This document shows, piece by piece, positions 18,094-22,139 of a DNA stretch of 22,139 bases. Below the pieces are notes generated by a model. The model was not told where the DNA came from. It saw nothing but the letters and a program-made list of their open reading frames with translations, and searched no databases. The translations under genes and the position numbers were made by a program. Origin of the DNA: a virus. Numbering within the stretch: position 1 is the stretch's first letter; each line of letters opens with the position of its first letter. The stretch covers positions 1 to 22,139 of IMG/VR virus record IMGVR_UViG_3300036770_002446. One strand, written 5' to 3'.

Positions 18094-18572
18094 TTTTTTA
18101 CTCCATTTGTTTGTTTTTTAAAACCCTCCGCTGACTCTAATCCGGTAAATAATACTTTACCTGTTTTATAGATATGAATACTTTCAGCTTTATGAATTAA
18201 TTCATCTATCATATCGCAAGTACACCAAACTTTACCAACAAGTTGTCTAACCCAACCTAATAATTTTTCTGGACTATCACATCTAGAATATTCAAACCAA
18301 TAATCAGGATCTGATAATGTACTGTCATCAGGTCTTGTTGGCATTTTATCTTTAAAGATGTTGAAATAAATTTCTTTTTTACCATTATGTTTTTCTTCAG
18401 ATATCCAAATATGTTGAAGAATTCTTCCTTCTATATCAGACATACTCATAAAACCATTTCTAGGTTCAAACATAACTTGATCCAACTCTCTTCTTTTTAA
18501 AATTGCAACTGTTTCGTCCTTTATTATTTTTGCTGCTTTTTTATCGTCCCATTCCATTATTGTATTACTCAT
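18090..18572 (-). CDS. Unknown 160-residue protein
   Basis: The protein has 160 residues with AGGAGA before the ATG. It contains WDDKKAAKIIKDETVAILKR, MSDIEGRILQHIWISEEKHN, a beta part IYFNIFKDKMP and CTCDMIDELIHKAESIHIYK near the end. No nuclease or polymerase motif is seen. Placed directly after the RecB-like exonuclease with an eight-base overlap, it may be a partner in DNA processing, but that is only context. Confidence 0.65.
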   Translation of the reverse strand: MSNTIMEWDDKKAAKIIKDETVAILKRRELDQVMFEPRNGFMSMSDIEGRILQHIWISEEKHNGKKEIYFNIFKDKMPTRPDDSTLSDPDYWFEYSRCDSPEKLLGWVRQLVGKVWCTCDMIDELIHKAESIHIYKTGKVLFTGLESAEGFKKQTNGVKK

Positions 18573-19263
18573 TTTTCTCCTCTTTAGTTTTAGTTTGTTT
18601 ATAGTATTGATCTACTTTTCTTAAAAAATCGTGTTTGTATTTTTTAAGTTCTTCTCCCTCTACAATGAATTCTTGGTAAAGATAATCTTTAGAACACATC
18701 ATAATTACACCTTTCGTTATAGAAGTTTTATAAACAAAGTTATGCGCCATTGCATATGCTGCAAGCTGTAAACAATAATCTTCAATCCATTCTCTTTTCT
18801 TTGGTTTGTTTGTCTGTTTAAAATCGATGATTGTATCTTGACCTTTGTGGACTCCAACTAAATCCGTAGCGCCTGCATAAAGGCCCGGATAATGTAATGT
18901 TGCTTCTAATCCATAGTATTCTGTGACATTGGATAAACCGTTTTGGATTATTTGAATAGCCATGTTGTGTGCATTCAAACCTGTATCAGTTAAATCTAAA
19001 TAACCTTGTCCCTGAATATATTCTTCCAAAATCTTATGCATCGCCGTTCCGCGATTCCCCGCATCATCCACGATCCGCGTTGCGTTGGCATCGCCTACTC
19101 TTTCGCGCCACGCTGCTAACGACGCTTGTTTCTCAGGAGATTGTGTTGCGGATAATATTGTAGTGACCGATGGAAGCTTTTGTGATTTGACATCATAGTG
19201 TCGCTTACCATTAATAATCTCTCGTTGAGATTTAGGATATATAAATTTATTTGTGTGTTTCAT
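18565..19263 (-). CDS. RecB-like PD-(D/E)XK exonuclease
   Basis: The protein has 232 residues. Motifs in order: NRGTAMHKILE (70-80, with H76), GLE at 118-120, LYAGATDLVG (128-137, with D134), the metal-binding IIDFKQTNK (145-153, with D147 and K149) and the Q-motif YCLQLAAYA (163-171). This is the Cas4/RecB nuclease family used by many phages for recombination or end processing. All key residues are present. It overlaps both neighbours (8 and 17 bases) in a tightly packed leftward operon. No helicase partner is visible in the window. Confidence 0.85.
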   Translation of the reverse strand: MKHTNKFIYPKSQREIINGKRHYDVKSQKLPSVTTILSATQSPEKQASLAAWRERVGDANATRIVDDAGNRGTAMHKILEEYIQGQGYLDLTDTGLNAHNMAIQIIQNGLSNVTEYYGLEATLHYPGLYAGATDLVGVHKGQDTIIDFKQTNKPKKREWIEDYCLQLAAYAMAHNFVYKTSITKGVIMMCSKDYLYQEFIVEGEELKKYKHDFLRKVDQYYKQTKTKEEKNE

Positions 19264-19561
19264 TCTTAACTACTTTCAACATAGGTTTAATTTTAGGAAA
19301 TATTCCCTCTAATAGATCATGAGTAAAATCTTTAAATGAATTATAATCTTCTTCATTAAGTTCTCTTTTAAAATGAGAAACAATATTCATCATTAATAAA
19401 CAAGGAATTTGAGTTGGATCCACAGAAAAATTTGTAAATGTTTTGTTTCCATAATCAACAGCATCTTCCAAATGTTTTAGAAATGCTATTTGATAAACAG
19501 TAAAATCATGTTGATGTTTTTGTCTTTTTAATATTTCTTTAGGACTTAATTGTTCACTCAT
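19247..19561 (-). CDS. Unknown 104-residue helical protein
   Basis: The protein has 104 residues, mostly helical: SPKEILKRQKHQHDFTVYQI, FLKHLEDAVDYGNKTFTNFS, IPCLLMMNIVSHFKREL and DFTHDLLEGIFPKIKPMLKV. No known motif. Its position between the exonuclease and the glycosyltransferase, overlapping each, indicates coupled expression. Function is unknown. Confidence 0.65.
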   Translation of the reverse strand: MSEQLSPKEILKRQKHQHDFTVYQIAFLKHLEDAVDYGNKTFTNFSVDPTQIPCLLMMNIVSHFKRELNEEDYNSFKDFTHDLLEGIFPKIKPMLKVVKNETHK

Positions 19562-20222
19562 CTTTTCTCCTTAAGTTATCTTTAAATTTACCACGCCATC
19601 CATAGTTGCCGTGATGCACAGTTTCTGATCCGATGTTTGCATAAATATCAATACCAAGTTTCGTTAACATATGACAGAAAGAAACATCCTCTCCATACCA
19701 ATAGCCATCTTTGAATGTACTATTAAAAAAGTCATACATATCAGTGACATCTTTATCATTTTTAATTTTAAGTTCAGGATGTTTTTCTATTAGTATTTCA
19801 AAAATAGATCGATGAATTAACATTAAACCTGCAGGGCCCACTTTTATCTTTACCATGTCATTTGCATCTACTAATAATAATTTTTCATTATCAAACACAA
19901 CAGGATACTCTACTCTTAAATCTTGTTTCTTAACTCTATACAAAGTGCAAACAACTTTCTTTTTTGAATTAATCATTTTCATTACTGTTTCAGAATCAAA
20001 CTCAACATCAGCATCTACAAACAATAAATATTCTCCTTTTGTTTTTAAAAAACTAGAAACCAACATGTTTCTACACTTGCCTACGTAAGGAGATTTTGCA
20101 AACATTATAGTAGAACCAATTTGATTAGCTGCGAAAGCTTGTCCTAAGTGAAATAAAGATCCTGCTGTTGCAGTCTTCATATCATCATAACAAGGGATAC
20201 CTATAAATACAGAAGTCTTCAT
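19554..20222 (-). CDS. Glycosyltransferase, GT-A fold
   Basis: The protein has 222 residues. The N-terminus MKTSVFIGIPCYDDMKTATA fits a nucleotide-sugar-binding strand and loop, YLLFVDADVEFDSETVMKM (66-84) holds the DxD metal site (D70, D72), and a later WYGEDVSFCHMLTKLG (about 179-194) matches the usual catalytic ED segment. It would move a sugar onto phage DNA, a virion protein or the host surface; the acceptor cannot be read from sequence. It overlaps the upstream HNH gene by four bases (ATGA). Confidence 0.8.
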   Translation of the reverse strand: MKTSVFIGIPCYDDMKTATAGSLFHLGQAFAANQIGSTIMFAKSPYVGKCRNMLVSSFLKTKGEYLLFVDADVEFDSETVMKMINSKKKVVCTLYRVKKQDLRVEYPVVFDNEKLLLVDANDMVKIKVGPAGLMLIHRSIFEILIEKHPELKIKNDKDVTDMYDFFNSTFKDGYWYGEDVSFCHMLTKLGIDIYANIGSETVHHGNYGWRGKFKDNLRRKDE

Positions 20223-20833
20223 AAATTTTTTAAGTTTTTAAAATAAATATCTTTCTTAGTTTCAATCATATTATTACCCTTACCATTAAACCAATCTTTT
20301 TTAGATATTAATTCATAGACTCTATTAGGATCATTTTTACCATTGGGAGTTCCTTTTGAATTTTCAGCAACAGTACACCATCTTAAATTTTCTAATCTAT
20401 AATCCATTCTGTTTCCATTGATATGATCCACAACTGTATTATTAATAGTATCATTATTTTTTATAAATGCTTTTGCAACAATTCTATGTAATCCAAGTTG
20501 AATTTCTCTTGGTTTAGTTATTGATTCTTCTTTTAAATATCTGTATCTTTTTTGAACACGAGTTTCATTGATACAATAAAGTCTTACATATACATAAATT
20601 AATTTAGTAATACCAATAGATCCATAAATGATTCCTGATCTTAAACCTCTAAATTTATTTTTAACTCTGTAAATAAATGGCCAAATGTTTTGTTTGTAAA
20701 TAGGATCAACTTCACAAGTACATTGTGAAAAGTAATGTGGACCACCTGTTTCAAATAAATAATAAGTATTTGGCATTACCTTTGGTATAACCTTATGTAT
20801 ATCAACACATCTTACAAACGGATTATTTTCCAT
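20219..20833 (-). CDS. HNH endonuclease (HNH_3 type)
   Basis: The protein has 204 residues. The nuclease core lies at about 115-160: LHRIVAKAFIKNND, then VVDHINGNRMDYRLENLRWC with D136-H137, N139, N149, and TVAENSKG ending in N158. The first 110 residues include an N-terminal part with three Cys and a basic middle, perhaps for DNA recognition. Second HNH gene of the module and unrelated in layout to the one at 17296, suggesting separate insertions. Likely a homing endonuclease. Confidence 0.85.
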   Translation of the reverse strand: MENNPFVRCVDIHKVIPKVMPNTYYLFETGGPHYFSQCTCEVDPIYKQNIWPFIYRVKNKFRGLRSGIIYGSIGITKLIYVYVRLYCINETRVQKRYRYLKEESITKPREIQLGLHRIVAKAFIKNNDTINNTVVDHINGNRMDYRLENLRWCTVAENSKGTPNGKNDPNRVYELISKKDWFNGKGNNMIETKKDIYFKNLKNL

Positions 20834-20948
20834 ATACTTTCTTTATTTCTTTCTTTATTGTTTTTATATGTTTTTTATTCTTTTTATTATTAATTCGTTT
20901 TGGTTTATTAAATTTATTTAAGTGCTTTGCGACTGGGTTTGTACTCAC
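20823..20948 (-). CDS. 41-residue Lys-rich peptide
   Basis: GTG start at 20948, with GGAGG ten bases upstream. The peptide begins MSTNPVAKHLNKFNKPKRIN and continues almost only as Lys, Asn, Ile and Glu. The NPVAKxxNKFN(R/K)P beginning is one I recall from many marine phage genomes. It overlaps the HNH gene by 11 bases and the next small gene by 35. Function is unknown. Confidence 0.65.
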   Translation of the reverse strand: MSTNPVAKHLNKFNKPKRINNKKNKKHIKTIKKEIKKVYGK

Positions 20949-21024
20949 GATACAATTTCCTCCAACTTAAATTAGTCAAATAACAACCTAAACTGTTTAT
21001 TCTATTCCAAAACCATTTTCTCAT
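20914..21024 (-). CDS. 36-residue Trp-rich basic peptide
   Basis: ATG 21024 to TAA 20914. The peptide is MRKWFWNRINSLGCYLTNLS then WRKLYREYKPSRKALK: aromatic, basic and amphipathic, of a type seen in other marine phages (…GCYLTNLSW…). It lies five bases after the one-TM peptide gene and overlaps the Lys-rich peptide gene by 35 bases, whose GGAGG site is inside it. Confidence 0.5.
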   Translation of the reverse strand: MRKWFWNRINSLGCYLTNLSWRKLYREYKPSRKALK

Positions 21025-21029
21025 TAAAA

Positions 21030-21122
21030 TTATTTGTATACTATGATGGATACAATTAATAACAACCAAGTAATGATAATAAATAATAACCAAAAATTTG
21101 GTTCATAATTTTTTAATTTCAT
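21030..21122 (-). CDS. 30-residue single-span membrane peptide
   Basis: ATG 21122 with GGAGC eight bases upstream, overlapping the previous stop as ATGA. The peptide is MKLKNYEPNFW followed by one membrane span of Leu, Ile, Phe and Val, ending VYK. Coupling and ribosome site support translation. It could be an accessory membrane peptide; no family is known. Confidence 0.5.
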   Translation of the reverse strand: MKLKNYEPNFWLLFIIITWLLLIVSIIVYK

Positions 21123-21286
21123 ATAATTGCTCCTGCATCATCTGTTTTTTCTTCTTTAGATATTATTTCTCCTTCTGATTTGCATTTTTGACACTGAACA
21201 ACTTCATTATAAGAAGATGTACTAATTCTTATATATCCATTGCCCATGCAATTATCACAAATTATTTTATGGACGGGTCTTTCCAT
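21119..21286 (-). CDS. 55-residue zinc-finger peptide (DnaJ-like CxxCxGxG)
   Basis: ATG 21286, overlapping the ribbon-helix-helix gene by 20 bases. The peptide has ICDNCMGNGYIRIS (9-22) and VQCQKCKSEGEII (30-42), two CxxCxGxG-like pairs that match half of a DnaJ zinc domain. It ends ...TDDAGAII. Such short CxxC peptides are common in phages. A zinc ion is predicted to be held by the four Cys; the partner is unknown. Confidence 0.65.
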   Translation of the reverse strand: MERPVHKIICDNCMGNGYIRISTSSYNEVVQCQKCKSEGEIISKEEKTDDAGAII

Positions 21287-21446
21287 TTTTATATCCAAAT
21301 TTTTTAGCTGCTCTTGTAGCTAATGCTTCGATTGTTTTACTAACTGTCAAATCAGCATCTAAAAACTTACCTTTAGCAAGGAATAATAGCTTATGATAAG
21401 TATCAATTTGAACCGATACGGATTTAAATTTATTAGGATCTGCCAT
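21267..21446 (-). CDS. Ribbon-helix-helix-like small protein
   Basis: The protein has 59 residues from ATG 21446 (an in-frame GTG four codons upstream is possible). The layout FKSVSVQIDTYHKLLFLAKG then LTVSKTIEALATRAAKKFGY gives a short beta strand and two helices, as in Arc/CopG/MetJ-type DNA-binding proteins, which bind operators as dimers. It is the first gene after a promoter at 21491-21518 and could control that promoter or another one. The family assignment rests on secondary-structure pattern, not on a full motif. Confidence 0.55.
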   Translation of the reverse strand: MADPNKFKSVSVQIDTYHKLLFLAKGKFLDADLTVSKTIEALATRAAKKFGYKNGKTRP

Positions 21447-21490
21447 GTTTTTTCTCACTTTCTTTGTTTGTTATATTTTTTATATGGGAA

Positions 21491-21518
21491 GTTATAACAC
21501 AAAAACAAGGTATTGCAA
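21491..21518 (-). promoter_or_regulatory. Promoter of the leftward module
   Basis: On the minus strand: TTGCAA, 16 bases, TATAAC. A start near 21484 leaves a leader of about 38 bases before ATG 21446. The AT-rich stretch around it has no gene. Confidence 0.45.
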
Positions 21519-21567
21519 TATATTATTTTTTAGTATATAATGAGGATCTCTTCTCACCCTTTTGTTT

Positions 21568-21595
21568 GCTCGCCCTGATTTCTTTCAGGGTGGGC
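21568..21595 (+). other. 11-bp hairpin, wobble-paired on plus strand
   Basis: GCTCGCCCTGA pairs with TCAGGGTGGGC around TTTCTT. Nine Watson-Crick and two G-U pairs form on plus-strand RNA; the minus strand would have two mismatches. It lies between two leftward genes, so it may act as a terminator-like block, an operator, or part of an antisense RNA. No U-run. Confidence 0.4.
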
Positions 21596-21601
21596 ATTCA
21601 C

Positions 21602-21733
21602 TTATCTTCTTCCTTGACCTTTATATTCTTTTCTATCGTTGCGTTTATTTGGTCTTTTAGAATGACGTCCGGGCCTTTTTTTGTTGGTGTGTTTAATGAA
21701 TGTGCCTGAACCTGATTGAACTTTACGTGCCAC
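21602..21733 (-). CDS. 43-residue basic peptide (KRPGRH...GQGR type)
   Basis: GTG 21733 overlaps the stop of the upstream gene by one base (TAGTG). The peptide has GTFIKHTNKKRPGRHSKRPN and ends EYKGQGRR. I recognise HxxKKRPGRHxKRxNK...GQGR as a recurring small basic peptide in aquatic phages. No start other than GTG is available before an upstream stop. Strongly basic, so nucleic-acid or virion binding is possible; function unknown. Confidence 0.65.
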   Translation of the reverse strand: MARKVQSGSGTFIKHTNKKRPGRHSKRPNKRNDRKEYKGQGRR

Positions 21734-21963
21734 TATTCTTTTATCTCTGTTGTCATTCCTATTCTTTTGGTATTTGTAATTGGAATGTATCTAATAACTC
21801 CATTAATATATTGTTCTACTTCTTCTCCACACAAAGAACATCTGTAAAAATCTTTATATAAAAATAACAATGGGTATAATAAATTGCAATAGGGACATAT
21901 ACCATGTTCTATTCTGGCATCTAATTTTAAAGTTTTACTAATCTTTTTTATTTTTTTTGGCAT
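21733..21963 (-). CDS. Zinc-ribbon protein
   Basis: The protein has 76 residues. HGICPYCNLLYPLLFLYKDF (20-39) and YRCSLCGEEVEQYINGVIRY (40-59) give two CxxC knuckles in a typical zinc ribbon, preceded by a basic N-terminus. I recall CPYC...YYRC..CGE..EQ.(V/I)NGVI.Y(I/V)P as a recurrent phage zinc ribbon. Might bind RNA polymerase or DNA; unproven. Its start overlaps the upstream gene by 26 bases. Confidence 0.75.
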   Translation of the reverse strand: MPKKIKKISKTLKLDARIEHGICPYCNLLYPLLFLYKDFYRCSLCGEEVEQYINGVIRYIPITNTKRIGMTTEIKE

Positions 21964-22139
21964 CTATACTGTAGAACATATCATCAGAATCATCTGTTTT
22001 CCAATCTTTGTTTTCTACATTCCATTCTGTAGTTTGTACTTTATAATCCGGCCAATGTGTTGAAGTTGTAAAGCTAGGAATACTCCACAGAATACGATTA
22101 TTAGGCTGAGCTGCAAAATTGCCGTTATCAAGAGCCAAA
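21938..22139 (-). CDS. Unknown protein, C-terminal part (partial)
   Basis: The frame is open to the right edge, so this is the end of a longer gene; no proper start is in the window. The visible 66 residues include FAAQPNNRILWSIPSFTTST and HWPDYKVQTTEWNVENKDWK and end in an acidic then basic tail. Trp- and Thr-rich, probably beta-structured. I have seen the SIPSFTTSTHWPDYKVQT pattern in other marine phages without a known function. Confidence 0.65.
   Translation of the reverse strand, partial: LALDNGNFAAQPNNRILWSIPSFTTSTHWPDYKVQTTEWNVENKDWKTDDSDDMFYSIDAKKNKKD

Overview
The window is part of the genome of a tailed double-stranded DNA phage (Caudoviricetes), most likely from a marine or other aquatic bacterium. 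Seen directly: it encodes a large terminase, a P22-type portal, a 3-TM holin, a glucosaminidase lysin and a small terminase. It is strongly AT-rich and packed with very small overlapping genes. The small-protein families (Lys-rich proteins with a Gly-Gly tail, a KRPGRH/GQGR basic peptide, CPYC zinc ribbons) are ones I associate with uncultured marine phages. The host cannot be read from the sequence; an AT-rich alphaproteobacterium such as SAR11 is only a guess.

Layout. (A) 1-9092, leftward late module. In transcription order: large terminase, two unknown proteins, portal, a strong promoter, a chain of about a dozen tiny mostly basic proteins that includes the holin, a phage GroES co-chaperonin, and the start of a coiled-coil protein that is probably the scaffold. 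(B) 9093-10973, a short rightward operon of four small unknown genes between two GC-rich non-coding blocks that share the same repeats. Two of its intergenic gaps each hold a complete type II hammerhead ribozyme. (C) 10974-12210, leftward: a PD-(D/E)XK nuclease and two unknown genes. (D) 12210-12410, a divergent control region, then a rightward early module (12410-15645) with a zinc protein, a gp88-family protein, many tiny proteins and the small terminase. (E) 15599-16699, two leftward small genes, a non-coding block bounded by a 14-bp inverted repeat, and a rightward acidic protein. (F) 16705-22139, leftward: lysin, HNH endonuclease, RecB-like exonuclease, glycosyltransferase, a second HNH endonuclease, and a run of tiny basic, zinc-binding and one-TM proteins that continues past the right edge.

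How the genes work together. Module A builds and fills the head and starts lysis through the holin; the lysin is far away in module F, and the small terminase is about 6 kb from the large terminase on the other strand. The GroES protein would redirect host GroEL to fold capsid protein. Modules B-D look like early takeover and control genes, mostly of unknown function.

The standout is the pair of ribozymes at 9917-9970 and 10214-10267. Both have the full hammerhead core, and they differ by two compensatory base-pair changes. Each begins on the base after a stop codon. They should cut the operon transcript into single-gene units, one of them a 297-nt mRNA with a hairpin at each end. Secondary points of interest are the 27-bp GGGTGGGTGGGCCC repeats that bracket this operon, a CAAGCNNN array, an inverted-repeat-bounded element, and a hairpin that hides the start codon of the nuclease gene.
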